Of a stretch of DNA of 64,000 nucleotides, positions 25,101 to 37,300 are shown piece after piece. The stretch's first letter is position 1. The number at the start of each line of letters is the position of its first letter. Origin of the DNA: Ascocoryne sarcoides NRRL 50072 (taxonomy: Eukaryota; Ascomycota; Leotiomycetes; Helotiales; Gelatinodiscaceae); NCBI GenBank assembly GCA_000328965.1, contig KB205945.1, forward strand, positions 434,001-498,000, written 5' to 3'. Below the pieces are notes generated by a model. That model saw nothing but the letters and a program-made list of their open reading frames with translations, was not told the origin of the DNA and ran no database searches. A program made the translations under genes and the position numbers.

Positions 25101-25714
25101 ACACATATAGCCTTTTTCAGGTAGGAGAAAGACTAGTGCAAAAATATAAGCCTGGGGGAGAAAATGACAGCAAAAGAAGATGGGGACGGTATTAAAAGAC
25201 GGTTGTGTCGCCATCACACCTTAGGGCTTTTCCCTCTTAACATTCATTTTATTGACCTTCGAGTTTCTGCGGTGTTTATGCAGTAACACTAAGCTTCTAA
25301 CCAGACTTCGGAGCTACCATCCTCTACTTCACACCCCTCCCTCACTTTTTCTTTTTGCCTTCTGTTATACAGGATTCGCCGTCTGTATCTTTCCTTAACG
25401 TAGTTCGCTTCTTGAATCTCAATCACAATACGTTGGTATCATTTCTTAACCTTTCCTTTATCTTGGGGCCTTTGTTTCCCAACACTTTTTTCTCGAACAA
25501 GATTTGGTATGAGCTGTTCTTTCTCAAAGAACCATCATAGAGAGGCTGTGCAACCATTGTTCTAACAACAGAATTGTAGCTATGCTCGCTTCGCTGTTTT
25601 GTTGTATCCAGAAAACGATGACTGTTCAGAGAAACTATATAAACTGCTCTACCAGAGGATTTCATCCACCCAAATCAAATCGCTAACTTCACGAACAATT
25701 ACTGACCAACCAAG
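22186..25714. other. Intergenic region, G-rich then AT-rich, no supported gene
   Basis: 3.5 kb. From about 22900 to 23560 the plus strand is very G-rich, with GGTATGGT repeats near 23000 and a G run near 23258-23270. A 176-codon minus ORF there (23346-23876) is Pro/Ser/Leu low-complexity and rejected. From about 23900 to 25650 the DNA is AT-rich with only short ORFs. Confidence 0.6.
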
Positions 25715-26071
25715 ATGAACTCTGTACGCTTCATTCTCAAAAAATTCGATCTTTACACCCACGGCAGCCCACCAAACGCACCATCCCCAGCACCACCTCC
25801 TTCCATCTCTGGCCGTGGCCCTCTCGACCTAACCCCCTCATTCAACTCGAGCACCTCTTCCGAGGAAAGTTTCGCCCACGCGATGGAGAGGAGGACATTT
25901 GGACGTTGGGATCTCGTCCAGGGCCAGTGGCGGAAGATGGCTGATCGTCCTCTCACTAAGTATGCGCTAGATGTGTATAATTATGCTTATTACATGGAAC
26001 CAGGGCCGTTCTGGAGCTTGGATCGTATTGAGGATTGGATTGGGGTGGTTTCTGATCGCAAGCGGGTATGA
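25715..26071 (+). CDS. Small hypothetical protein, 118 aa
   Basis: Single-exon ORF starting MNSVRFILKKFDLY. Residues 17-32 are Pro/Ser-rich, 43-52 Ser/Thr-rich, and the second half (56-112) has good protein-like composition: ERRTFGRWDLVQGQWRKM, then aromatic-rich YALDVYNYAYYMEPGPFW. There is no signal peptide or membrane span, and I do not recognise it. The start context (CCAAGATGAAC) is acceptable, and flanks are clearly more AT-rich than the ORF, which supports coding. It lies just left of an AT-rich island and the HET genes, so it may be an accessory, lineage-specific gene. It could be a chance ORF. Confidence 0.5.
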   Translation: MNSVRFILKKFDLYTHGSPPNAPSPAPPPSISGRGPLDLTPSFNSSTSSEESFAHAMERRTFGRWDLVQGQWRKMADRPLTKYALDVYNYAYYMEPGPFWSLDRIEDWIGVVSDRKRV

Positions 26072-27056
26072 GTGGGTTTGGAAAGGAGGATGGAGGGAGA
26101 GGGTGGGTGGGAGGGGTGTAGGTAGGTAGGTGGTGGGAGAAGAATAGATGGAGTGAGATTGTATGATAAAGGCAAGTTGATTCTTAAGGCGATGGATGAA
26201 TATGTCTGGGGTAGCGTTTAAGCTGGTAGGTAAAAGCTTTTTTTTGTTGAACGGAAAAGCCGTGGAGGAGGAGTGATTTGACTTAAGTCGCTTAGATTGG
26301 ATTTAGAAAGCTACCTAATGGTAAGATAGATCTAGGTAAGCCCACAATGCTCCCAAGGATAAGAGAAAACTAAACTTATACAATCATTAAATTCAAAACA
26401 CTCCTGTTGTTTTCTACACTAATAACGTCCCTGACTGTGTAGCGGGACACCCGTCGCACCAGAGTAAATTGTTAGTACTTTAACTCCATAGACATTCAAA
26501 CTTTACACAAATATATTATAGTTTAGCAGCTTTGTGTTATATATATCTTAGCTACTCTTGAGCATTTAAAAAATATCTAATATTGTAAAAACCAATTTTC
26601 TTAAAATAACATCTTAGTTATTATTGTTCTATTTAACCTTCTATTATCAAACTTACTATTAGTGCTGTAATTTAATTATAATGTCACCAAATGTTTAATT
26701 ATTATATTATTTATAAATCTTTGTTAAATGGGATGTGTTTAAGTTGTACTTTTATATGTATTAGTAAGGTGTAAAATGAATTCTTACACCACTTAGTATA
26801 CCACCAGTACCACCGGCAAAGCTTACAAAGCGCTTATCCAAGCTTCAAGTGTTCCATAGCAACCCTGGAAGGTCATCATCAGCCTCATGTCTGTTTTGAA
26901 CCAACCAGATTCATTATCGCTTCGCCCAGAGGGACCGACCCGTGTGGCCGCCCCGCACATCTCTTACTCTTCTTCGAACAGGCTCCACGAGATGTTACGG
27001 CCATGCCCTTCTACTCGCATTCATTTTCGCTGACAGCTTGGAAGCACTAAAGCACC
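26072..27056. other. Intergenic, including an AT-rich degraded island at about 26340-26820
   Basis: After a G-rich 3' flank (26090-26140), the stretch from about 26340 to 26820 is strongly AT-rich with many TAA/TTA words and no long ORF, typical of mutation-degraded repeat DNA in this kind of fungus. The promoter of the HET gene presumably lies in the last 200 bases. No element ends could be identified. Confidence 0.55.
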
Positions 27057-29171
27057 ATGGCAGTATTCTACACCACTTTGGACATATCAAAGCAGGAGAT
27101 TCGTCTGCTCACAGTATATCCCGCCGCAGACCGCTCAGCACCAATTCGCTGCTCATTGCATACTGCATCGCTTCTCGATAAGCCATCATACAAAGCATTA
27201 TCTTATACCTGGGGGCCTACACATCTCTTGGAGTCCATCTCTGTGAACGACGTCGACTTCCAAGCAACCACCAATCTTCAACTCGCACTTCGATATATCC
27301 GTCCTGAGAAAGAGACACTCACCATCTGGATTGACGCCGTGTGCATCAACCAAAATGACAATGCAGAAAAGTCAGCACAGATTCCGCTCATGCGGGCCAT
27401 CTATGCCGGTGCTGAAAAGGTGCTTGTTTGGCTCGGCGAAGAGGAAGGAGATAGCTATACCACACTACGAATGATCTGGTTTACAGATCTCTGGGTCCCC
27501 AAAAGGATCAGAGAAGGGATTGCTCAGAACGAGGTTTTCGAAGAGTTAAGCACATTCCTACAAACCGGCTTAGAGCAGCTTGACGAGTTCCTGAAGCGGC
27601 CATGGTGGACCCGTATCTGGGTTGTGCAAGAGGTGGCATTAGCGCGGGATGTCACTCTGCTTTGCGGAGATGAGAGCATGCCTTGGGAGGTCTTCACAAA
27701 GGTCTTCTGGATCTGGATCCAGTTGGTCGAGGGGGCGAGAGAACAGGGACTTCTGGGACCTCACATGCAGCTTTTCCGGTCCTATATCAAGGATAGCAAT
27801 GCTGCCAAAATCTTGATGCTGCAGATGTTTTGCCAGCAACATGATGGAGTGGAATCTTGGCCGTTTAGATTGTTCGACCTCCTGAAACAGGGCTATCTTT
27901 TCGAGTCCACGGATCCGCGAGACAAGATCTTCGCCTGGCTAGGCCTCGTGAAGAACGACGATGTCACTTTTGTTCCCGACTACGACGAGCCAGTACCAAC
28001 AGTGTACGCACGAGCAGTGATGGCAGTCCTTGAGCACTCAGGCTCGCTAGCTTTGATGGGAATGGCTGGCACTGGAATGTTTCGAGGGACGCCCGCCTTG
28101 CACGGCTTGCCGTCATGGGTTCCTGATTTTCGGAAGCCCCATAGCGACTTACCAAAGTTCCAGGCTCTTGGTATTGGAGATTGCAAAGTTCAAGCGGCAC
28201 AGCGAGCGGTTGCAAGTGTGTCTTTGGAGAGCATGGTGCTAAAGACGGAAGCGACAAGAATTGGATACATCGATTTTGCTGATGCTGATAAAGAGGAGCA
28301 CACTCTTGAGAAGTGCCGAGAGAAGCTGTCTCGGTGGTTGTTCGCAGTTCTTGATCGCAAAAGTCGCTTATCGTGCGGGAATCGACCTGTCTACGAGGCG
28401 TTATTCAATATTTTGACTACCTCGGATGGGCAAGACCTTGACTTGGATGCTCTGAGACTCGGCTTCATGGTGGAGATAGGATCAAGGATCCGTGCGAAGG
28501 ATTTGTTGGCGGGCATCAATCAGGGCGAGAGGAGCTATAAACTGTATGCAGGGTACTCTAAGGATACACCTCTTGTTGATGAAGACCCCAAAGATATCAA
28601 GCCAGAGGAGACTGGGAACACAGTGATCACTTTGTCCTTTCCGCCTCGCTCTTCTGGACCATTGAAGGATGAAAATGATGATGGAACAACCCCACAGCAG
28701 CACCCAGATGCGATCGATCTCGGGTGCTTATTCGATTTCTTCAAGTGCTGGGACGTTGATATCTATGATCCTAACATTACCGGACCGTATAAACGCATTT
28801 TTTCAAGACTGCTAGAGAAGACTATCAATACGGCGGTTGAAAAAGGACATACGACCCCTGATGTAGACACCGAACCTAGGGATGAAATGGCTCTAATGAA
28901 GGTTCGGTTCTCGCACCAATTCGTATCTGTTTCCATGGGAAAGGCCATGTTCAAAACGGACTCAGGACTCCTTGGACTCGGCATGGGAGCTGTTCAAGTT
29001 GGGGACCAAGTGTGCTTACTCCGTGGCTGCGCTCTGCCGCTCGTACTTCGCCAGCATGGAGACCATTTTGAGGTTATTGGCCAGTGCTACGTGTCAGGAG
29101 CAATGGGGGGAGAGTACTTTGAAGGTGAGGGCGCAAATGAGATACGCTGGGAGATATTGGAGTTTCGGTGA
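27057..29171 (+). CDS. HET-domain (heterokaryon incompatibility) protein, intact
   Basis: Single exon, 704 aa. The HET domain fills roughly residues 44-195: YKALSYTWGP (45-54), then LTIWIDAVCINQNDN (88-102), KVLVWLGEEE (121-130), and RPWWTRIWVVQEVALARDV (181-199). These are the classic HET blocks. The C-terminal region carries the usual closing motif of large HET proteins: GLGMGAVQVGDQVCLL, then PLVLR, then a GQCYVSGAMGGEY segment. HET proteins trigger cell death when genetically different hyphae fuse; the allorecognition partner here is unknown. The start (CACCATGG) has a strong context. No NACHT, WD or other extra domain is seen. It is convergent with a second, broken HET gene 213 bp away. 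Confidence 0.95.
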   Translation: MAVFYTTLDISKQEIRLLTVYPAADRSAPIRCSLHTASLLDKPSYKALSYTWGPTHLLESISVNDVDFQATTNLQLALRYIRPEKETLTIWIDAVCINQNDNAEKSAQIPLMRAIYAGAEKVLVWLGEEEGDSYTTLRMIWFTDLWVPKRIREGIAQNEVFEELSTFLQTGLEQLDEFLKRPWWTRIWVVQEVALARDVTLLCGDESMPWEVFTKVFWIWIQLVEGAREQGLLGPHMQLFRSYIKDSNAAKILMLQMFCQQHDGVESWPFRLFDLLKQGYLFESTDPRDKIFAWLGLVKNDDVTFVPDYDEPVPTVYARAVMAVLEHSGSLALMGMAGTGMFRGTPALHGLPSWVPDFRKPHSDLPKFQALGIGDCKVQAAQRAVASVSLESMVLKTEATRIGYIDFADADKEEHTLEKCREKLSRWLFAVLDRKSRLSCGNRPVYEALFNILTTSDGQDLDLDALRLGFMVEIGSRIRAKDLLAGINQGERSYKLYAGYSKDTPLVDEDPKDIKPEETGNTVITLSFPPRSSGPLKDENDDGTTPQQHPDAIDLGCLFDFFKCWDVDIYDPNITGPYKRIFSRLLEKTINTAVEKGHTTPDVDTEPRDEMALMKVRFSHQFVSVSMGKAMFKTDSGLLGLGMGAVQVGDQVCLLRGCALPLVLRQHGDHFEVIGQCYVSGAMGGEYFEGEGANEIRWEILEFR

Positions 29172-29384
29172 TTGATACAGTACCGTAATTGCGTGTCCCT
29201 ATTAGCCCCGCTCCTCCTCTTTGCGTTTAGAGTTCCTGTAGCTAGCATTTCTTTGACACATTCACGGCACCAGATCCAACTTTTATGACGCAAAAAAGTT
29301 CACCCCGAATTTACCATCGAACTCTTATTATTCCCGATAAATGGAGTAGTTGAGAGGGTGGGAACTGGCCAAGCATCTCTACTA

Positions 29385-31280
29385 CTAGCGAATACGAAAT
29401 GTACGCTCTTCCAGATTCCCCTTCTTAACAGCTTCACCACACATTATCCCATGTATGTAGCACTCCCCAATAAATGTAAATGATCCATCCCGACTTCCAC
29501 GTATAGGTCGAAGAACGAATGGTATCTTTGCGCCTTTGAAGATGGCTATGATATCCCCCTCTTCAGTAGACAACGGAACCCATCCCAAATACCTACCCGC
29601 TGTAAGACAAAGGCTCCGCAAGGACATTACCGAGCCTAAAGCCGAGCCATACCTGATAGTTTGTATTGTGACAGCGTCCTGATCCAGATGCTCATATCTT
29701 TCCGCCTCACTCGCGGGTCGTCGGATCTCATCTCCGAATTCTTCTGAGTCGCTGGAAGAACTATCAGTATCAAAATTGGCCAGATCTTTTTCAAGTGCTC
29801 GGTAATTCATCTGAAAATATCTTTCAGAAGGCTCTCCAAAGCCCTCGGGACCTTGATCGCATACTAGTAAGCGAGGCCAGACCGAAGATAGATCCAGATC
29901 GCCAGGATATGGTAGAGACTTCTGGGCAAAGAGCTTCAGTTCCTCCACCTTTTGCCAAAGACCTCTATAGTCGATATCTTTGACATTCAAGCTGAGATCC
30001 CCATTGGCTGATAGAAGGTTGAGCACCTTGTTTGTCCGCAGCCCTGCAACGACATCAAATTGATAACCAGCCACGACTAAACCCTGGCTGAAGTCATCGA
30101 CGCTCACATCTGGTTCGGTGGTTCCGCCGCATTGTAGTCGTCTTCCAGTATCGGGAGTCCGCCGAGACAAGGGTAGAATATCGTCGATATCAGTGTCGAG
30201 GCTCCAGTCACAACACCAAGTAGCTATGTTCAGGCTCGACATCCGTGATGGGTATCCACCCATGAATAATAGATCAAAGTTCCGTCGAGACTGTATATGA
30301 TTGACTAAAAGTCCGTTGTAGAAATTTGCCACTGGCAGCTCGTAATCCACTACGATATTATCCAGGTCTTTCTTCTATAGAAGCGCTGCAAGTCCATAAA
30401 TTTTATCGTGAGGGACAGTAGCCTGAAAGTGTCTTGTCACCTCCAAGAGATATCCCAGATCCAATCCTTCCTTGGATTGGTAGAAATCTGATCGCATGTC
30501 ACTAATCCTCATTAGCCACTTGGGTCCACTGGTCCCAATGTATGACATGAGGCCATGCACTGCTAGAGTGATAGTGAACCCAGCAAGTCTATCCCAGGAG
30601 CAATATGATTTGCCACATACCACCTCAATGGCCCTGGCTAAGATAACCTCTTGAATGATCCATATGCGCCTGAACCAAGGACGATTAAGAAGTTTCCAAA
30701 AAGCCATTCAACCCGGCTCTTCCTGTCTATCCCACAGGCTTCTAATGTAATCCTGCACGGTATCTTCGTCTTCCCTCGCTGCCGCTCTATATTCATGAAT
30801 CAAATCGAACGCTGCCTTAGAATCCTCGTACTCCTCACCGATCCACGCCGTGACCTTATACACCGCCGAGTATACCTTCCCCATCATCGAAACCTGCTGG
30901 CCCCGCTCCGCGAGGCTGTCCTGGTTGATACACAGCGCGTCGACCCAGATATATATCGCCCTTCTGCGACTCTGGAGATGATGAAGTGCCCCGTGGAGAT
31001 TCGATGTTATCCCCAGGACGCTTTGAGATGGGGTCAAGAGCGTGTGGGTCTTGAGGCCATCGCCCCAGGTGTAGGACAAGGCTTCGTATTTTCTAAAATA
31101 GCGACCGAAAGTGAGGGGCTCGAGGGAACAGACTAATGGATCATCGAAATATCCGGGTTCGAGCCGCAAGATGCGAATGTCTTGGCCTCTCTCAAGTTGG
31201 GAATATTTATACCGTTCTTGGCTGCCATCTTCCGGTGACCAGATCTGGCAGCCGCAGCTGAAACTCGAGGGCAAGCTCAT
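29385..31280 (-). pseudogene. HET-domain gene broken by two in-frame stop codons
   Basis: One continuous minus-strand frame of 632 codons from ATG 31280 to the stop at 29385, interrupted by TGA at 30708-30710 (codon 191) and TAG at 30375-30377 (codon 302). The rest of the frame is intact with no frameshift: YEALSYTWGD, YIWVDALCINQDS, VTAWIGEEYED before the first stop, RPWFRRIWIIQEVILARA right after it, DKIYGLAALL just before the second, and the C-terminal block YLGWVPLSTEEGD, PFVLRPI, GECYIHGIMCGEA. An intron cannot remove the TGA, because the first AG downstream lies inside the conserved RPWFRR segment. The stops could arise from CGA and CAG by C-to-T change. It may be a null allele rather than an old pseudogene. 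A truncated N-terminal product of 190 aa is possible. Confidence 0.85.
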
Positions 31281-32387
31281 GGTACGTCTAGGTAATAAAC
31301 TTTGGCTAAGATAGATTAAGTTGGCACATATCTTCGATCCGGTCGAGATTTGAGGTCTACTAATTGTTTAAGAAAGAGATGAAAAACGATACTCTAGGTG
31401 ACTTAGGGTTCGAAAGGTATAAGTGCATCGTTAGTGTAAGGTTTCATCAAGTGAAGGTGTTGACTGACTTGTTAATGTGGCTGCATGTTGTTGGTTGTAA
31501 GAATTGCATGTGCTAGCGATCCCCTGTGGACTGTTGACTCTGCGGGGTCGAACGGTTACACACAAAGATAAGAAGGATGGGTGAAACAATAGCAGCAGAG
31601 TAACAATTCCTGGAACTCTTGGCATATATCACATAAAACTACAGACTTTGCTATATCTATTGTAAATCGCTTTACCTGTGTGTGATCGTCGCGATCCACT
31701 TACTGCATGATCCAACTTCTCACAAGAATTAAATAGACAAGCTCGCCCACCTACCCCCTTCTTTTCCCAAAAATATATACGCAATTTTTAAAAACCATCT
31801 CCCCCCACTGCATTTTCTCATCCTCGTTAGTGGCAATAAAGACGCACTTATACCCCCAGACACCTTAATACACCAAATAAACCACTCCGTATTCGAAATA
31901 TGGCTATAATCCCACTCTCGAGATTCATATCTATATCGAAGCCAATAAGCGAAAGCCGGACCGTTCCTCCCTCCTCGGTTAATCCCGCCCCTCGAGAGGT
32001 CTCACACCAAGCAGCCTAAAAGCTCGAACTCGACTTTCTCCTTCTCCGTTTATTTTTCAAAGGAATGCATAGTAGAGGGCCTAGGTAAAAAGGGGTTTGG
32101 CATTCATGAAATTAACTTCATTGCTCTCATCCCCGAGAGAAACGACAGACGTTAACAAGCACTCGAGAAAAAGAGACCACAATACCTGAACCTTATATAT
32201 TCACCAACTCAATAGCGCCGAGGATAACAAAAAGGGGTATTGTATTGACTTGCTGCATCAAAACTGGTATCTATCGTTACACACTTGGCACATTATTAAA
32301 AACACACGCCCAGCACACGCCACGCAATCCCCGAGGTCCATCTTCCATCTAGGACGACGAGACCTCTATCTACAATTCAGACCCCAT
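31281..32387. other. Intergenic; start side of the broken HET gene and 3' side of the transporter
   Basis: 1.1 kb, AT-rich in the middle (31640-32250). No ORF worth calling. The right part probably holds the transporter 3' UTR. Confidence 0.6.
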
Positions 32388-34353
32388 CTAAGCAACCGGC
32401 GATCCGCATCCGAAACTTGTAGCGACGCTGTCCCCATTGAACGCACTCATCAATCCCAAACAACTACTATAGATGCCCAATGCAGCCGTGCAGAGCGCCC
32501 CCAGGAAGTAGAAGAAGTTGAACGAGTTCAGGTGCCATTTGACCATGAACCCTCGCGTCCACCGCTTGAAGCCGTGATCCACATAGTTATATGTGCCGGT
32601 GGCGGGGTCAAACTCCTCCTCGGGGAGCATGGCGTCCTTCTGAATTTGGAACCCGAAGGCTAGGATGGCAGGGAAGGTGTAGGTGAATTGCAGGATGCAG
32701 AGGGCGCCCACGAGACCGGAGATGTAGGAGAATTGGGGGATGGCGGCGCAGATGACAAAGGCGATTGCCCAGTAGATGGGGACCAGGGCCACCCACAGCC
32801 ATTTACCGGATGTGGTAGTGAGGGGAGGGGCGTGGAAGAGCTCCTGGAGGACTTCGACGTAGGCAACTTTGATGCCGATGTTTCCATATAGGGCGGCGGC
32901 GATGAGACCGGTGATGATGTTTAGGATGTTACCGACTGTTTGCCACGAATATGGGGAGAGACCTTGCATAGCGGGGTTGAAGGCAAATTGGCCCTGGTAG
33001 GAGTACATGAAGAGACCGAAGAACATGTAGACGACGTAAATGAATAGGTCGGCACATATCAGGCCCTTCCAGAAATCCCACGGGTTGCGCATTTCGGCCA
33101 AGAAGGAGATGAAGAGCATAGCACCACCGTAGGAATACACGGCTTGGTTGAGACCGTTGAGGGAGCCGGTGAAGCCATCACCTCCAGTTGCCATACCACT
33201 TGGTGGTGTGCCAGCGTAGCGATGGATGGGGCCCTCGGAAAAGCTGTCCCCGAAAGAGGCTGCGACAGCGGTGTAATTGGGAGCGGTATTAGCGGCAACA
33301 CCCATACTATATATTCATTAGCGAGGCTTTCAGACTCAGAAGAGCGTTTGACTTACCACATAATGATGATGAACACATTGATCCAGATGGCAAAGTTTGC
33401 CAACCAGCCGAACCTCTGCAGAGTTCGAATCTGGCCCAATATCATACCGGCAGCCATAAAAATGATGAGGCAAGCGACGAAGCAGACCTTTCCTTTCGCG
33501 ACCTGAGAGATGGCTTGACCATTACTGAGAATCAAGATGGCGACAGTGAAAACGAGTTGTATGGCTTGGAGGAGATTGATACCGTGGCGGGCCCACCGTC
33601 CATAGATTCGGAAGAAGGCGTCGGCAAAACTCTTCATGGGGTATTTATCCGAGTCCATAGCCATGAAAATCTTCCACAATTGGAAACCAGAGCTGGGCGG
33701 GGTCAGCTATGAAATTACTTGGTCGCGAAGAGGACTACTTACTACATGGCCAAACCACCGAAAACTGTGTAGAGAGCAATACCAGGGCCATAACCCATCT
33801 GTGCGAACGCCCACCTAAGGATGTTAGTGTATGATTGGGGACGCAAAAATTGTGTTTGGGGCTGGAAAACTTACGGGACGGAGAAAGGACCCAAGATATC
33901 TGTGGTGATCAGGTAGAAGACTCCACTCCACCCAGCGGTTCGGACTGCTCGAGAAGCATTATGCCAGTCCGAATCAGATACGCCTCCCAGGTTTTGCTGG
34001 GGAACGACTCCCTTCTCGTCATTAAATCCCGACTTCTCGCCCGAGGCGGGATTTGTCTCGACTGGCGAGTTGCTATTGTCGTCGACATCGTGAGGAGAGA
34101 CCCCCGTTGTCCCCTTGGAGAATCTGTTCTTGAGGACGCTCTTAAATGTCTTGGGACCCACGGCAGCCACATATCTCTCGTTGGAAATCTTCTCCTCGGC
34201 ACGTGTGATTTTGGCGTAGTAGATGTACTCTTCGAAAGCGACGGATCTGTCGTGGATGGCATGCAGCAACTGGGTCTCGATGGGCTCCGCGGACCTTGTT
34301 ACGGGGTGAGAAGCATTCCGCGGATCGCCACCAAGGGCCGCGCCTTGACTCAT
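32388..34353 (-). CDS. Amino acid transporter, AAAP family (Aa_trans, Mtr-like)
   Basis: Plasma-membrane type proton-coupled amino acid transporter by family. Four exons are inferred: 34353-33875, 33814-33743, 33692-33357 and 33306-32388, with introns of 60, 50 and 50 nt; 601 aa. The junctions restore family sequence: PFSVP|WAFAQMGYGPG and GGLAMY|SGFQLWK. The first 125 residues are hydrophilic (N-terminal cytosolic tail), then about eleven hydrophobic spans follow. GPGIALYTVFGG and NQAVYSYGGAMLFISFLAEMR match fungal neutral and aromatic amino acid permeases such as N. crassa Mtr. The C-terminal half ends in hydrophobic spans followed by a short polar tail (CGSPVA). Substrate cannot be set from sequence. 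The start (MSQGAALGG) is the first ATG of the open frame. Confidence 0.93.
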
Positions 34354-37300
34354 GATGTGTGATGGAGATGGGAGAGCAGAGGGTAGTGAGGGGTGGTGAG
34401 GGGAGAGCTTGACCGTGAGGTTGGAGACTCAACACTTAAGAGGGAGAAGCAATAGAGTTAGACTTTCGGAGGGGGGAATAGAAGGCTTAATATACAACGG
34501 GCCTGGACAGGACCCTCATCTCATATGGTGCAATCGATCCTGTCCGATGTGCCTTCAAGAGCTGGACTTGGGGGAAGCTATACGGCAGCGTTCTCGCAAG
34601 CCAAACCGAGTCAGAAGTTGTAAGAGCAACGACAAACACTTTCCAATTCGCAAAGCTAATTGGCTCGTATCGGGGGAGAGATAGTGGGCATGGCCCATGA
34701 TTGGTGTATGGAAGCCCATCGAGGCCGATGAAAGTAGAATTCGACATGACGATCAGAGCCATGTCGAGGAAAGGCGTTGTACGAGAAACTCTCCCAACGC
34801 CACATGTGATGGAGGGCCGTGAACAGCAGATGTATTCGACCCTTAAACCGCTTACGGCTGAAGCGCAAGCGGTCGCCCACGGCAATTTGTCAAGTTTATA
34901 CCAGGATGCTGCAAACTATGTCCTAACAGGCAGGCGGCAAAAGCTTCAAGTGGGGCTGCCCGGCTGGGCAATTGCTTAATATCGCTTGATACTAACTCTT
35001 GTCTACTTCGCAAAGAGCCTTAGTCTTGATCCGACTTCCGAGCGCCATCGGACAATCCGATTTGCACGATATCGAGTTGACGACGCGCCACCCAGATATA
35101 TTGGAGTTAGCTCCTGCGGATCATCGAAGTACTTTCACGTCGACCAGCTCCCTCTCTTGTCTTCGCGGATAAACACCTTTGCCATCGGCGACTGCGAGGT
35201 GGAGAGGGTTGTGCTTCGGAGTATAGCGCGCGCTGCACGTTGCCGCAATAGGTCCCGGGCGAGCGAGACGGTCCACTTTGTGAGGCTCGAGGGATGCTTG
35301 GCTTGGCTTGGCTTGGATTCAAGCATCGGGTGTTTCTCTAGGGCTGACCAGTTCCTTGGGTGTGGTGTTGTATTGCCATATAGAACTCGTGGAAGCCGTC
35401 TAGAAGGTGGCGTGGCGATCAAGTCTCTCCACCGCCGCCACTCCGGCAGGTGATAATGGATCTGCGTGAGGCTTTTGGACGGTTATAGACTCATGGACTT
35501 GCCTGCACCAAGGCTGGAGCTGGCACTTGCGGACGGATTTCGGTGCGGAGAGGATAATGAAAGGGGGAAACGAGCTTGGGAATTTAGCCCGAAGCGGATC
35601 CATACCGCCGGGTGGAGGAAAGCTTCGGGCCGGTTCTGTCCCGGTATTTGTCATGTGACGTAAAACTCACATGTTTGCTTACTTTATTGGGCCCAGAAGT
35701 CATGATGGTCCTCCGACCTCGGTCTTCTACCTTGTGAGTCATGACTTCTCTTCCTTCCAGACCTTCTTACGATCCATCAATTACAACGATATTCACCTCT
35801 ATTCCTCGCAACTTTGTTTCTTTCAAGTCCTCTCGTGTCAGTTGTGGCCGACTCTCTGCCGCTGCAGTTCATCGCTTAGTGGTTGGGACAACAGCCAAAG
35901 GAAACCACGACAATCGAATGGCCCCGAGAAGGATAACACAACCCTTGATTCCTCCTCTCCGCTCTATCAATACCTTGTCCTTTGTGGATGGCCGAAGCCA
36001 ACGAGGTCGAGATTAGCCTTCTCAATTTAAGGTTCGGCTCGCTACGCTTAGTTCTGACAGTTACATCAAGGAGGTAGGAAGAGCAGCTAATGAATGTGAT
36101 TGTCAAGGTCAAATTGTGCAGAATTTCTAGTTGTAGCAATGTAATATTTTCTCCATATTTCCAGCTCGTGCCCCTATACCGTATTAATTCAACGGATTCG
36201 TTTTTTTGCTGATAGGGATTTCCCCTAGCTAGCGGTACAGTTCACAGCGAATATAATAACACTAGCTGAGGGAGATCCCTACTAGCAAGAAACGAACCTC
36301 TTGAATATATAAAGTAGCTCCCTTGTGAAATCTACCTTGGCATGTATAATTACCATCTAAGCATCCGCAACTCTATAACAAGCTATCAAGGTGAAGGTGG
36401 ATAGGATCAATTTTGGCTATGGACAAAGTGTATTATCTTCTCGATTTCAGGAACATGATTATAATTCTCATCATCATCATCAGAAGCCCATCTCATCAAG
36501 ACTCGTTCCAAGCAACCCCAGGGTGCTTTTAAACGGCTAGATTTCCAGCCATGTCTCTAGTCTTATTACAAGTTTACTATTGAACGGTGAAGTATCAAAG
36601 TTCTTCAAACGGCCAAGCACCGCATCTGCGTACCTCCATAACAAGGAGAAAGGAGATTGGATACCAACCCCCCAACAGACATAGGTCATAAAGTAGGAAT
36701 ACATAGTCGCGGAGAATACCATCTCCCTGGTCTTCCTAGAAGCTAACAATCACGAGTAGTGTCTTCTCTCTCCTGTAGCAATAGTCAATGGGAAAGGGGA
36801 GAAGGCTATTAGAGTGTAACCCCCATCTCACTTTCTGTCAACGCTTAAGTCTGTGGATGAATAAAATGGATTAATCTATAGGAGAAGTTGGTTCTGATTT
36901 TAGGATGGGATAGGTAGGTGCGTAAGAGGCAGGTGGATGGGTATATAGCATTTTGTTTTGAATTTGGAATAGATAACAGCATATTCAACCTTCGACCATT
37001 TTTTTTCAAGAGGGGTTTCAACTGTGCCAGCTCTCCATTTCCCCCATAGAAAAATGAAAACAGTTCTGTTTTGCTCAACTTTCCACATATGCACACGTGG
37101 CTATATCATGCCAGCACGCAGCAGGGGTATTCGGTAGAGAGAGTCTCAAGAATGGGGGGGAAATAGTGGGGAGGTGCTATAGGGCTGATCAGGCTGGAAT
37201 GAGAGCGCTCGCAGGACCGAGGATGACACTCTTGATAAGAAAATATGTCACAGAAATCAAGATAGTAGAAATAATCTTGCTCGTTAAGTTGTCTAGATGG

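Noticed and set aside
30375..30710. Stop-codon readthrough or reassignment to explain the HET stops
   Set aside because: Other genes here use TAG and TGA as normal stops (for example ATG1, ARPC5, the Smr gene), and no readthrough context is evident.
30690..30730. An intron removing the TGA in the HET pseudogene
   Set aside because: The first AG after the stop lies inside the conserved RPWFRR block, so any intron would delete core HET sequence.
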